This document shows, in pieces, positions 16,369-25,543 of a DNA stretch of 64,000 bases. The position numbers and the translations under genes were made by a program. The DNA is from Prochlorococcus sp. AG-347-L17 (GTDB lineage Bacteria; Cyanobacteriota; Cyanobacteriia; PCC-6307; Cyanobiaceae), in contig QCCN01000001.1 of assembly GCA_003278925.1 (NCBI GenBank), positions 161,213-225,212 of the forward strand. Reading direction: 5' to 3'. Numbering within the stretch: the stretch's first letter is position 1; each line of letters begins with the position of its first letter. Under the pieces are notes generated by a model that was not told where the DNA came from, ran no database searches, and worked only from the letters and a program-made list of their open reading frames with translations.

Positions 16369-17003
16369 TGGTAATTGGAAAAATTGTTTAGCAAAGTCTC
16401 TTTAATTTGATTAGAAATAGTTTTAATATTTTGTGAAGCAGATATAACTTTCCAGTTTTTTTGCTTGGCAATTAGTTTGAAGCCTTCATTTACTTTTTCT
16501 AGAAATGTAATACCTTCTGATTCTATTCTGTCAGGAATTTCATTTTTTCTTCTGTATATACTCTCTTCTGGAGAAATTTCTAAGAAAAAAGTGATATCAG
16601 GAGATTCTCCTTGACACACAATAGATTCAATATTTTTAATTATTTCTAAATTTATATTTCTTCCATAACCTTGATAAGCCAGTGTGGAATCGGAAAATCT
16701 ATCACTTATTACCCAATCATTGTTATTTAAAGCAGGTGAAATAATTTTGGAAACGTGTTCAGCTCTATCAGCTGAGTAAAGCAATAATTCCGCAAGAGAT
16801 GAAGGCCTGTTATTTTCATTATTATCAAGAATCAGTCCTCTAAGTTTTTTTCCTAAAAGACTGCCTCCAGGTTCTCTAGTTGTGATTAATTTAGATCCTT
16901 TATCTATTAGACCGCTATTAGGTAGCCATTTAGATAGTTCATCTATTTGGGTAGTTTTACCACATCCATCAATACCTTCAATAACGATAAATTTTCCTTT
17001 CAT
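16365..17003 (-). CDS. tmk: Thymidylate kinase
   Basis: 212 aa P-loop kinase: '[10 protein letters not shown]' at 9-18, the 'TREPGGS' signature after it, '[18 protein letters not shown]' (DR-x-x-D-S) and 'RIESEG'-type lid with Arg/Glu. It phosphorylates dTMP to dTDP for DNA synthesis, cytosolic. Length is normal. The start is immediately after the copper-ATPase stop and its end overlaps holB, so all three are co-transcribed. Confidence 0.95.
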   Translation of the reverse strand: MKGKFIVIEGIDGCGKTTQIDELSKWLPNSGLIDKGSKLITTREPGGSLLGKKLRGLILDNNENNRPSSLAELLLYSADRAEHVSKIISPALNNNDWVISDRFSDSTLAYQGYGRNINLEIIKNIESIVCQGESPDITFFLEISPEESIYRRKNEIPDRIESEGITFLEKVNEGFKLIAKQKNWKVISASQNIKTISNQIKETLLNNFSNYQ

Positions 17004-19307
17004 TTAGTCCAAACATAAAGCATTAATTACAACTGTAATAGAGCTAATAGCCATAAATAGTGCTGCTATTGAGGGAGTCAGAAGAATACCATATTTAGGG
17101 AATAAAGTTCCGGCAGCTAAAGGTATAGCTAGTAAGTTGTAACCAAAAGCCCATGTTAGATTTTGCTTTATTTTTCTTATAGTTTTTTTTGCAAGATTTA
17201 AGGCGTAGGGTAATCCATTTAGTTGATCTCCCATCAATACTACATCTGCATTTGCCTTAGCTATTTGAGTCCCTGATCCCACCGCAATTCCTAGGTCTGA
17301 GGATGCTAAGGCTGGGACATCATTAATACCATCACCTATCATTGCTACTTTATTGTTAATTTTTAAATTTTCTATAGTCTTTAGCTTCATTTCAGGACGA
17401 AGATCCCACTTTACTTCTGTTTCTTTACAACCAACTTTTTTTGCTAAAGCTAAAACTGTTTGTTTCCTATCTCCACTTAAAATATTAATTTTATATTTGT
17501 TTTCTCTTAAATTTTGAACTGTTTTAATTGAATCATCTCTGAGTAAATCTCCAAGGAATATAAAGCCTAATAAATGATCTTTGATACTTACTCCAATGAT
17601 AGTGTTCGTTTTTGTCTCTTCATTTTCTATGACTTTTTTTGCATCACCATCAATAATTATTCCTTTACTTAGTAGCCATTCAATATTTCCAATATTAATA
17701 AGTCCATCAATTGACTCTAATTCTCCAGAAATACCTCGACCTGAATGAGTGAAAATTTTTTTTATTGGAAATAAACTTAAATTTTGTTTTTTTGCCTCTT
17801 GAATTAAGGAATCTGCGATTGGATGTCTGCTTTCCTTTTCTAAACTGGCAGCTATTTTTAATAAAAATGAATGATCATTATTATTTTTATAATCAACAAT
17901 GAAAGGCTTACCTTTTGTTAATGTACCTGTCTTGTCAAAAATAATGTGATTAATTTTTGAAGCTATCTCTATTTTGTCCCCGCCTTTAAATAAAACTCCT
18001 TTTTTTGCTGCTTTACCTGACGCGACAGTTATTACAGTTGGGGTTGCTAAACCTAATGCGCAAGGACATGCTATTACTAAAACAGCAATTGATAATTGAA
18101 TGGCTAAACTAAGGAAATTCTCAGCATTACTCCCAAGAGAACTATGAAGTGTATGGCTTGAGTGAGAGATAAATTGATTATTGTGACTTAATAAATCGGG
18201 CCAAATGTTTCTTGCCCCTTTCCACCAAAAAAAGAAGGTCAAAGTAGCAAAAATGAGTACAAAGTAAGTAAATTTGCCTGCTATTTCATCAGCAATTCTT
18301 TGAATGCTAGGTTTTCTAGCATTTACAGACTCAATAAGATTTACAAGTTTTGCAAGTGAAGAATCCCCTCCTACCTTTTGTACTTTAAGTTTAAGAGTTG
18401 AATTAAGATTTAGAGACCCACTAGATAGATTTTCGCCTTCTTTTACCTCGATAGGTTTGGATTCTCCAGTAATATGAGAAACATCAACATATGAATTACC
18501 TTGAGTAACAATGCAGTCAGCAGGTACTCTGTCTCCAGCTAAAACTTGAATTTCTTGATCAGGTCTTAAAGTGTTTACTCTTATTGATTTTATTTGATTA
18601 TCTTCTGTGTAGACATTTGCCATTTCAGGTTGAAGATCTAATAACTCTCCAATTGAAGAACCAGTCTGGTATCTTGCTCTTTCCTCTAAGAAACGCCCAA
18701 TCAATATAAAACCTAACAGCATAACTGGTTCATTAAAAAAACAAGGAAAACCAGTGGCAGGAAATATTAATGATAGAAGACTTGTTGTATATGCACTAGT
18801 TACTCCAAGAGCTACTAGAGAATCCATATCCGGACGATTTTTGAGAAATGATTTAAATCCATTAAAAATTATTCCCCTGCCAGGAAATAATAGAGCTAAT
18901 GTTGCTAATGAAGCGTGAAAAAATATATTACCTAATATTGGAAAATTTAGATATCTTCCTTCTGCTAGATGACCTAAACCTGAAAAAAATAAAAGTAATA
19001 ATGCAAAAGTTAGTTTCTTCCATTGATTATTCCACTTCTTTTTTTTTTCTAATTCTGCCTTATTTACTTTTTTTGAAAAATCATTTATATAAATCTTTGA
19101 TGGGAAACCATTCTCTTCTAGATTCTGTAATACTGTTTCTATTTCTATATGTTTCTGGGTAATTTCAAAATATGCACTTTCAGTTAGTAAGTTAACAGAA
19201 ACATTTTTAATGCCATCAGAATTATTTAATATTTTTTCAACAGTACTAACGCATCCTCCGCATTTCATTCCTGTAATTCTTAATTGAATGTTTTCCATAT
19301 TTTTCAC
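17004..19307 (-). CDS. Copper-transporting P1B-type ATPase (CtaA/PacS type)
   Basis: 767 aa. N-terminal heavy-metal-associated domain with GMKCGGC at 13-19. The membrane core has eight helices; CPC at 414-416 in helix 6 binds metal. TGES at 280-283 is the actuator motif, DKTGT begins at 458 (phospho-Asp458), and 'ESRHPIADSL' is the nucleotide-binding HP motif. 'GDGINDVPAL' and 'GIAVGSGTQIAKANADVVLM' follow. It moves Cu(I) across the cytoplasmic or thylakoid membrane, ultimately for plastocyanin and cytochrome oxidase. It could be CtaA or PacS; the sequence alone does not decide. The loop before CPC is unusually His-rich (His375, 382, 385, 388). Start ATG 19307, with an in-frame ATG at residue 4. 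Confidence 0.9.
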   Translation of the reverse strand: MKNMENIQLRITGMKCGGCVSTVEKILNNSDGIKNVSVNLLTESAYFEITQKHIEIETVLQNLEENGFPSKIYINDFSKKVNKAELEKKKKWNNQWKKLTFALLLLFFSGLGHLAEGRYLNFPILGNIFFHASLATLALLFPGRGIIFNGFKSFLKNRPDMDSLVALGVTSAYTTSLLSLIFPATGFPCFFNEPVMLLGFILIGRFLEERARYQTGSSIGELLDLQPEMANVYTEDNQIKSIRVNTLRPDQEIQVLAGDRVPADCIVTQGNSYVDVSHITGESKPIEVKEGENLSSGSLNLNSTLKLKVQKVGGDSSLAKLVNLIESVNARKPSIQRIADEIAGKFTYFVLIFATLTFFFWWKGARNIWPDLLSHNNQFISHSSHTLHSSLGSNAENFLSLAIQLSIAVLVIACPCALGLATPTVITVASGKAAKKGVLFKGGDKIEIASKINHIIFDKTGTLTKGKPFIVDYKNNNDHSFLLKIAASLEKESRHPIADSLIQEAKKQNLSLFPIKKIFTHSGRGISGELESIDGLINIGNIEWLLSKGIIIDGDAKKVIENEETKTNTIIGVSIKDHLLGFIFLGDLLRDDSIKTVQNLRENKYKINILSGDRKQTVLALAKKVGCKETEVKWDLRPEMKLKTIENLKINNKVAMIGDGINDVPALASSDLGIAVGSGTQIAKANADVVLMGDQLNGLPYALNLAKKTIRKIKQNLTWAFGYNLLAIPLAAGTLFPKYGILLTPSIAALFMAISSITVVINALCLD

Positions 19308-19416
19308 GATTGAAGCAAATTAATGCTTTCCCTTTTTAACTATAATAATAAATGTAATATACTTTTTAAATAGTTATTTTTTAAATTACTATATTAATTC
19401 TATTATTTTTACAGCG

Positions 19417-19938
19417 GTGCCTAGTAATCAAAACAGAGACAATTTTATCGATAAAGCTTTTACTGTTATTGCTGAATCAATAGTAAAAATAATGCCTATC
19501 GCAGAGAAAGAAAAAAAAGCATACATCTATTATAGAGATGGCTTAGCTGCACAAAATAATGGGGATTATTCGGAAGCATTAGAGTATTACAAAGAGAGTT
19601 TACTACTTGAAGAAAATAAAATTGATAGGGGTGAGACTCTTAAAAATATGGCAATAATATACATGAGTAATGGTGAAGAGGATCTGTCTATTGAAACTTA
19701 TGAAAAAGCATTAGTAGAAAATCCCAAACAGCCATCATGCCTTAAAAATATAGGTTTGATTTATGAAAAAAGGGGAAGATATGCTGAGCAAAATGGTGAT
19801 TTAGATCAGAGAGATATTTGGTTTGATAAAGCTGCCGAAGTCTGGTCTAAAGCAGTGAGATTATATCCAGGTGGTTATCTAGATATTGAGAATTGGTTAA
19901 AAAACTCAGGAAGAAGTTCAATCGATATGTATCTCTAA
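19417..19938 (+). CDS. ycf3: Photosystem I assembly protein Ycf3
   Basis: 173 aa, the standard Ycf3 length. It has three TPR units (about 35-68, 72-105 and 120-153) and the recognisable '[22 protein letters not shown]' N-terminus and '[24 protein letters not shown]' C-terminal part. The protein is a peripheral thylakoid chaperone for photosystem I subunits. The start codon is GTG 19417; the second residue onwards matches the family. It is divergent from the copper ATPase and ends 5 nt before the opposite-strand radA. Confidence 0.96.
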   Translation: MPSNQNRDNFIDKAFTVIAESIVKIMPIAEKEKKAYIYYRDGLAAQNNGDYSEALEYYKESLLLEENKIDRGETLKNMAIIYMSNGEEDLSIETYEKALVENPKQPSCLKNIGLIYEKRGRYAEQNGDLDQRDIWFDKAAEVWSKAVRLYPGGYLDIENWLKNSGRSSIDMYL

Positions 19939-19943
19939 TTTTT

Positions 19944-21305
19944 TTAGTCTGATAAAGCATATTCAACTGCTTCTTTAATATTAGATATCTCTTTGATATT
20001 TATCAAATTTTGAAAACTATTATTTAGTTCCTCCTCTAGTTTTGGCACTATGATATTTTTGATCCCTAGTCTTGCAGCTTCTTCTATTTTTGTTCTAAGG
20101 TTGTTCGATTTTCTAACCTGACCGCTCAAACCCAACTCCCCAATAAATGAGCTATTTCCCAAAGGAGGAATATTTTTCAAACTTGATAAAATTGATATTG
20201 CTACACCTAAGTCAGATGATGGATCACTAATCTCAAAACCCCCACCAGTAGCTACATAACAATCATATTCAGATAATTTTATCCCTACGTGTTTTTCAAT
20301 AACTGCTAGAATTTGATGCAATCTATTTATGCTTATTCCAGTTGTAGTACGTCTTGGGTTACTGTAGAAAGTTTTATTTACCAGTGCTTGTATATCAACT
20401 GCTAATGGCCTACTGCCTTCATGTGTAATCGTAGTTGTTACACCTGAAATATTTTCTTTATTTGTGAAAATTGAACTTGGGTTTTTTATCTCTCGTAAAC
20501 CCTCTTCAAGCATTTCAAAAATTCCAATCTCGAAGGTCGATCCAAATCGATTTTTTATACTTCTTAGTAATCTATGTGAGGAAATATTATCTCCTTCAAA
20601 GTTTATTACTGTATCAACTAAATGCTCTAAAGTTTTAGGGCCAGCTAAAGTCCCATCTTTGGTTACATGACCAATTATTAGAAGTGCAATATTATTGTCT
20701 TTGGCAATATTTTGCAATTCAGATGAACATGCTCTAACTTGAGAAACCGATCCTGGAGAACTTTGCATTTCATGATTATGGATGGCTTGGATACTATCGA
20801 TAATTGCGCAACTTGGATTTACGCGTTTGATCTCCTCAATAATTAAAGATAAATTAGTTTCTGCATAAATTTTTAAATTAATACTGTTTTGATTTAATCT
20901 TTCCCATCTAATTTTTACTTGTTCTAAAGATTCTTCTGCAGTTATGTATAAAACTGTCTCATTAAGAGATATTCTTCCTGCAGATTGAAGAACTATTGTG
21001 CTTTTACCTATGCCTGGTTCTCCTCCAAGTAAAACAACAGATCCCGGTACTATGCCACCTCCAAGAACTCGATCAAATTCCCTAAAACCACTTGTGAATC
21101 TTGATATTTTTTTTGATGAGATCTCATTAAATGGTATAGATTTTTTAATGTTTTTTATATCTTTTATTTCTTGATATTTTGAGCTTTTACTTTTTATTTC
21201 TTCAACAATGGAATTCCAAGAATTGCAATTAAGGCATTTACCAAAGTATTGAGAAGTTTCAGATCCGCAATTCTGACAAATAAAAGTCGATAATTTGCTA
21301 GACAT
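19944..21305 (-). CDS. radA: DNA repair protein RadA
   Basis: 453 aa. Zinc finger with Cys10, 13, 24 and 27; RecA-like ATPase with Walker A 'GGEPGIGKST' (94-103) and Walker B-like 'CAIIDSIQAI'; RadA-specific 'KNRFG' at 251-255; C-terminal Lon-protease-like domain with 'GGFEISDPSSDLGVAISILSS'. It drives branch migration of recombination intermediates. Start is at 21305. It converges with ycf3 and is divergent from rpaB with a 107-bp spacer. Confidence 0.96.
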   Translation of the reverse strand: MSSKLSTFICQNCGSETSQYFGKCLNCNSWNSIVEEIKSKSSKYQEIKDIKNIKKSIPFNEISSKKISRFTSGFREFDRVLGGGIVPGSVVLLGGEPGIGKSTIVLQSAGRISLNETVLYITAEESLEQVKIRWERLNQNSINLKIYAETNLSLIIEEIKRVNPSCAIIDSIQAIHNHEMQSSPGSVSQVRACSSELQNIAKDNNIALLIIGHVTKDGTLAGPKTLEHLVDTVINFEGDNISSHRLLRSIKNRFGSTFEIGIFEMLEEGLREIKNPSSIFTNKENISGVTTTITHEGSRPLAVDIQALVNKTFYSNPRRTTTGISINRLHQILAVIEKHVGIKLSEYDCYVATGGGFEISDPSSDLGVAISILSSLKNIPPLGNSSFIGELGLSGQVRKSNNLRTKIEEAARLGIKNIIVPKLEEELNNSFQNLINIKEISNIKEAVEYALSD

Positions 21306-21412
21306 TAAGTTTCTGAATGAAGTAATGGAACTAGAATGTTTGGGATATTGCCCCTCTACAAGTTAGATTAGGTTAATAATAAATTCTCTTACTGATTAGC
21401 TAATAGAAACAA

Positions 21413-22159
21413 ATGGCTCTATCTAGTCAAACTAAAGAAACTATACTTGTCGCAGATGACGAGGCAAGTATTAGAAGAATTCTGGAGACGCGTCTCTCCA
21501 TGATTGGCTACAAAGTTGTAACTGCAAGTGATGGTAAAGAAGCACTAAAGTTATTTAAGGATTATGAACCTGATTTAGTAGTACTTGACGTCATGATGCC
21601 TAAGCTAGATGGTTACGGAGTTTGTCAAGAATTAAGGAAAGATTCTGATGTTCCAATTGTCATGTTAACTGCATTAGGGGATGTTGCAGATAGAATAACA
21701 GGTTTAGAATTAGGAGCAGATGATTATGTAGTAAAACCATTTAGCCCAAAGGAGTTAGAAGCTAGAATTAGGTGCGTTCTTAGAAGAATCGACAAGGAAC
21801 AGATTCCTGGTATGCCTAATTCAGGATTAATTTTGGTAACGGATATAAAAATTGATACGAATCGAAGACAAGTTTTTAAAAGCGATGAAAGAATAAGATT
21901 AACTGGAATGGAATTTAGTCTCTTAGAGCTTTTGGTAAGTAGGTCAGGAGAGCCATTTAGTAGAGGAGAGATTTTAAAAGAAGTTTGGGGATATACCCCC
22001 GAGAGACATGTAGACACTAGAGTCGTGGATGTTCATATATCAAGATTAAGATCAAAACTTGAGGCTGATCCAGCAAATCCTGAATTAATTTTGACTGCAA
22101 GGGGCACAGGATATCTTTTTCAACGGATTGTTGATATTGCTCCTTTTGATGGTAAATAA
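21413..22159 (+). CDS. rpaB: OmpR-type response regulator RpaB (Ycf27)
   Basis: 248 aa. Receiver domain with Asp15/Asp16 pocket, phosphoacceptor Asp59 and Lys108, then winged-helix DNA-binding domain. The 'SIRRILETRLSMIGYKVVTASDG' opening and 'ALGDVADRITGLELGADDYVVKPFSPKELEARIRCVLRR' are RpaB/Ycf27 signatures. RpaB binds HLR1 sites, represses high-light genes and activates photosystem I genes. The stop is immediately followed by the plsX ATG with no spacer, so the regulator is probably in one transcription unit with plsX-fabH-fabD-plsC. It is an essential regulator in other cyanobacteria. Confidence 0.95.
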   Translation: MALSSQTKETILVADDEASIRRILETRLSMIGYKVVTASDGKEALKLFKDYEPDLVVLDVMMPKLDGYGVCQELRKDSDVPIVMLTALGDVADRITGLELGADDYVVKPFSPKELEARIRCVLRRIDKEQIPGMPNSGLILVTDIKIDTNRRQVFKSDERIRLTGMEFSLLELLVSRSGEPFSRGEILKEVWGYTPERHVDTRVVDVHISRLRSKLEADPANPELILTARGTGYLFQRIVDIAPFDGK

Positions 22160-23566
22160 ATGGGTAAAGAAACGGCGCAAAAAATTAACAAGTCCAGAGC
22201 TATTAGAAGATTAGTTATTTGGTACAAAAGAAATTCGGCTGTCACTTCTATAGTTGATACTGCTGCTAGTTCTGCAGCAACAGCTAGTAATGTCGCAGGT
22301 AATATGGTTTCTGGTGCTGGTTCTGTTGTAAGCACAGCTAGTAATGTTGCTAGTAATGTTGCAGGTAATGTAGTCTCAAGCGCTGAATCTGTTGTTAATA
22401 CAGCTAGCAGCGTTGTTTCAAATGCAAGTTCAATAGCTAAAAATACATTACATCCATTAGTTTTTGACCCATTAAAAAGATTACAAAATAACGATAATAT
22501 TTTAGATAGGGTGGAGGAATCTCAATCTAATAGAATTTGGATCGCAGTTGATGGGATGGGTGGAGATTATGCTCCTGGTCCAATTCTGGAGGGTTGCCTC
22601 GAAGCAATAAGTAGATTTCCAATAAATATAAAGTTTGTCGGCAAAATTGAAAAAGTTAAAGATGCAGCAGAAAAAATTGGTTTAGCAGAATTATTAGAGA
22701 ATGAAATAGATAATAATCGTCTTGAATTAATTGATAGTGGAGAGCCTATTGGGATGAATGAAGAAGCTACTGCAGTTAGAAAAAGGAAAAAAGCTAGTAT
22801 AAATGTTGCAATGGATTTAGTGAGAAATAATAAAGCTGAAGCTATCTATTCAGCGGGTAATTCAGGTGCAATGATGGCTTCCGCCATATTTAGAATTGGG
22901 CGATTGAAAGGGATTGATAGACCAGCCATAGGAGCATTATTTCCAACAAGGGATCAAACTCGCCCGGTACTAGTTTTAGATGTTGGCGCAAATACTGATT
23001 GTAAGCCATCTTATCTACATCAATTTGCTCTTTTAGGTAATATTTATGCAAAAGATGTCTTGCAAGTAAAAAAACCAAGAATTGGTCTTTTAAATATCGG
23101 AGAAGAAGAATGCAAAGGTAATGATTTATCCCTAAAAACGTTTGAATTATTATCTGCTGAAAAAAGTTTTGATTTTGGAGGTAATTGTGAAGGGCGAGAT
23201 GTATTATCAGGTAGTTTCGACGTAGTAGTCTGTGATGGATTTACTGGAAATATATTATTGAAATTTCTTGAATCTGTGGGAGGAGTTTTATTAGATATTT
23301 TGAGATCTGAGCTTCCACGTGGAAGGCGGGGTAAAGTTGGTTCAGCTTTTTTAAAAAGTAATCTACTCAGAATTAAGAAAAGGTTAGATCATGCTGAACA
23401 TGGAGGAGCTTTGTTACTTGGGGTGAATGGAATTTGCGTTATTGGTCATGGAAGTAGCAAATCTTTATCAGTAGTTAGTGCTCTTCGCTTGGCTCACTCC
23501 GCAGTGAACCATGGTGTTATGGATAATTTAAATCAGCTGCAAAAGCTTCAAGTTTTAAATTCATAA
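22160..23566 (+). CDS. plsX: Phosphate acyltransferase PlsX with repeated N-terminal extension
   Basis: 468 aa; the PlsX domain starts near residue 126 ('IWIAVDGMGGDYAPGPILEG') and runs to the end, with 'YSAGNSGAMMASA', 'DVGANTDCKP' and 'HGSSKSLSV' signatures. It makes acyl-phosphate from acyl-ACP for the first glycerol acylation. The first about 125 residues are an extension not found in a standard PlsX: a basic segment ('SRAIRRLVIWYKR') then an Ala/Ser/Val/Asn-rich stretch (about 32-93). That stretch holds a 22-residue repeat, with SNVAGN-x-VS at 43 and 65. It begins right after the rpaB stop. fabH follows after a 53-bp spacer with nested palindromes. Confidence 0.92.
   Translation: MGKETAQKINKSRAIRRLVIWYKRNSAVTSIVDTAASSAATASNVAGNMVSGAGSVVSTASNVASNVAGNVVSSAESVVNTASSVVSNASSIAKNTLHPLVFDPLKRLQNNDNILDRVEESQSNRIWIAVDGMGGDYAPGPILEGCLEAISRFPINIKFVGKIEKVKDAAEKIGLAELLENEIDNNRLELIDSGEPIGMNEEATAVRKRKKASINVAMDLVRNNKAEAIYSAGNSGAMMASAIFRIGRLKGIDRPAIGALFPTRDQTRPVLVLDVGANTDCKPSYLHQFALLGNIYAKDVLQVKKPRIGLLNIGEEECKGNDLSLKTFELLSAEKSFDFGGNCEGRDVLSGSFDVVVCDGFTGNILLKFLESVGGVLLDILRSELPRGRRGKVGSAFLKSNLLRIKKRLDHAEHGGALLLGVNGICVIGHGSSKSLSVVSALRLAHSAVNHGVMDNLNQLQKLQVLNS
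22286..22396 (+). repeat. plsX: 66-bp (22-residue) repeat within plsX
   Basis: Residues 43-57 (22286-22330) recur as residues 65-79 (22352-22396) with only Met/Val, Gly/Ser and Gly/Glu changes, a spacing of 66 bp. Further TAS-(N/S)-V copies start at residues 41, 59 and 81. The segment has no bulky polar or aromatic residues and few charges. Confidence 0.8.
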
Positions 23567-23575
23567 AACATATTG

Positions 23576-23604
23576 AGTCAAATTTATGTTTGACTTATAT
23601 AAGT
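23576..23604 (+). promoter_or_regulatory. Nested palindromes between plsX and fabH
   Basis: AGTCAAA (23576-23582) and TTTGACT (23589-23595) form a perfect 7-bp inverted repeat around a 6-nt loop. It overlaps a second, 12-bp perfect palindrome, ACTTATATAAGT (23593-23604). No T-tract follows, so this looks more like an RNA processing hairpin or an operator than a terminator. It ends 15 bp before the fabH start. Confidence 0.5.
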
Positions 23605-23619
23605 AACTAAAAAACTCTT

Positions 23620-24627
23620 TTGGAAGGAATAAATTTTAATCAGATTGGAGTATCATTCAAGGGGAGCGGAAGTTATGTACCTGATCAAATTCTGACTAAT
23701 CAAAAAATTAGTCAAAAGGTTGACACAAGCAATGAATGGATAAAATCTAGAACCGGTATTTCTGAGAGAAGAATCTCAAGCTTAGGAGATAATGTTACTG
23801 AGATGGGCTATAAGGCTGCTCTAACTGCTATGGAAATGGCTAATTGGGATATTAAAACGATTGATTTGATTGTTTTAGCTACTTCTACTCCGCATGATTT
23901 ATTTGGATCGGCGCCAGCTATTCAAGCTAAATTAGGGGCAACTAAAGCTGTGGCTTTCGATTTAACTGCAGCATGTAGTGGTTTCTTATTTGCCTTAATC
24001 ACAGCCTCACAATTTTTAAAAGGGGGTAGTTTTAAAAGGGCTATTGTTATAGGAGCAGATCAACTATCAAGCTTTGTTGACTGGAATGATAGAAGAAGTT
24101 GTATTCTCTTTGGAGATGGTGCAGGTGCATTAGCAATTGAAGCTACTAATGAATGTGATAATTTAATTGGTTTTGATATGAGAACTGACGGAGAAAGGGG
24201 TTCTTTTCTTAATCTCCCATCCAGAAATAATAAGGATTCAATAATAGATAACATTGATTTTTTAAGTGGAGCTTTTTCTCCAATTAAGATGAATGGTCAG
24301 GAAGTGTATAAATTTGCAGTTAGAGAAGTTCCGATAATTCTTGAAAAGTTGTTTAAAACAGTGAATTATACTTCCGATGAAGTTGACTGGCTTGTATTAC
24401 ATCAAGCTAATCAAAGGATATTGGATTCTGTAGGAGACAGGTTAAAAATTCCTGGAGAAAAAATTCTTAGCAATTTAGAAAAATATGGAAATACCTCAGC
24501 AGCAACAATTCCACTAGTGATGGATGAGGCGGTTAGAAATAATAGAATTAAACAAAATGATATTATTGCCACAAGTGGTTTTGGTGCTGGGTTAAGTTGG
24601 GGTGCAGCCCTAATTAAATGGGGTTAA
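23620..24627 (+). CDS. fabH: 3-oxoacyl-ACP synthase III (FabH)
   Basis: 335 aa thiolase-fold condensing enzyme that starts fatty acid synthesis from acetyl-CoA and malonyl-ACP. Catalytic triad is visible: Cys119 in 'AACSGFLFAL', His261 in 'LHQANQRI' and Asn291 in 'YGNTSAA'. Start is TTG 23620; no ATG or GTG precedes the conserved 'GSGSYVPDQILTN'. The nested palindromes just upstream may control it. The end overlaps the open frame of fabD, whose likely ATG (24642) lies 14 nt after the fabH stop. Length is normal for FabH. Confidence 0.95.
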   Translation: MEGINFNQIGVSFKGSGSYVPDQILTNQKISQKVDTSNEWIKSRTGISERRISSLGDNVTEMGYKAALTAMEMANWDIKTIDLIVLATSTPHDLFGSAPAIQAKLGATKAVAFDLTAACSGFLFALITASQFLKGGSFKRAIVIGADQLSSFVDWNDRRSCILFGDGAGALAIEATNECDNLIGFDMRTDGERGSFLNLPSRNNKDSIIDNIDFLSGAFSPIKMNGQEVYKFAVREVPIILEKLFKTVNYTSDEVDWLVLHQANQRILDSVGDRLKIPGEKILSNLEKYGNTSAATIPLVMDEAVRNNRIKQNDIIATSGFGAGLSWGAALIKWG

Positions 24628-24641
24628 AAAAAAGGAGCATT

Positions 24642-25538
24642 ATGACAGTTGCATGGGTATTCCCTGGACAGGGTTCGCAAAAAATTGGAATGGCAAAACA
24701 AATTGAAAATTTGCCCAACACAAAAGAGAGGTTTAGTTATGCATCTGAAATATTTGAGAGGAATTTATTTGAAATTTGTGAGTTAAATACTGAACCAACA
24801 AATCCTCTTGTTGATTTAAATAACACAAGAAATACCCAAATTTGTCTTTTTTTAGTTGAATCAATTTTATTAGATGCATTAAAGGAAAATGGATTTAAAC
24901 CAACATATGTTGCTGGGCATAGTTTAGGAGAAATTACTGCACTATATTGTGCGGATGTTTTTTCATTCGAAGATTGTGTCTCTCTAATAAAAGAAAGGTC
25001 TCAATTAATGGTAAATGCTGGGAAAGGATCCATGGCAGCAATAATTGGTTTTGATAGAAATCAACTTGATCTATTAGTACAAAAAATTGATGATATTGTA
25101 ATTGCTAATGATAATAGCTCTTCCCAAGTCGTCTTATCAGGATCTACTGAAGCATTAGATAATTTATCGAGAGAAATTTCTTGCAAAAGATTCTTGAAAT
25201 TAAATGTTTCAGGTGCATTTCATTCACCATTTATGAATGAACCTTCATCAAAATTTTCTGACTATTTAAAAAAGATTAAATTTAATAATCCCTCTTTCCC
25301 TGTCATAAGCAATTATGAACCTTCACTTTGTAGTGATCCAAACGAGCTTAAAATTAGATTAGAAATGCAAATGTGTAATGGAGTGAGGTGGCGAGAAACT
25401 ATGGATTTAATGGCAAAAGATAGCGATCTTCACATTGTTGAAATTGGCCCTTCTAATGTACTAAGCGGTTTAGGAAAAAGACATCTTAAAGATGTAAAAA
25501 TTTCTCAAGTTTCATCTTCTGATCAAATATCTTATTAG
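24642..25538 (+). CDS. fabD: Malonyl-CoA:ACP transacylase (FabD)
   Basis: 298 aa from ATG 24642; the frame extends 24 nt upstream, but an AGGAG ribosome site (24632-24636) fits this ATG. GQGSQ at 9-13 forms the oxyanion hole, GHSLGE holds nucleophile Ser94, and 'GAFHSPFM' has the catalytic His. It loads malonyl groups onto acyl carrier protein. It follows fabH and precedes plsC by 5 nt, so fabH-fabD-plsC are one run. Confidence 0.95.
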   Translation: MTVAWVFPGQGSQKIGMAKQIENLPNTKERFSYASEIFERNLFEICELNTEPTNPLVDLNNTRNTQICLFLVESILLDALKENGFKPTYVAGHSLGEITALYCADVFSFEDCVSLIKERSQLMVNAGKGSMAAIIGFDRNQLDLLVQKIDDIVIANDNSSSQVVLSGSTEALDNLSREISCKRFLKLNVSGAFHSPFMNEPSSKFSDYLKKIKFNNPSFPVISNYEPSLCSDPNELKIRLEMQMCNGVRWRETMDLMAKDSDLHIVEIGPSNVLSGLGKRHLKDVKISQVSSSDQISY

Positions 25539-25543
25539 TTTGC

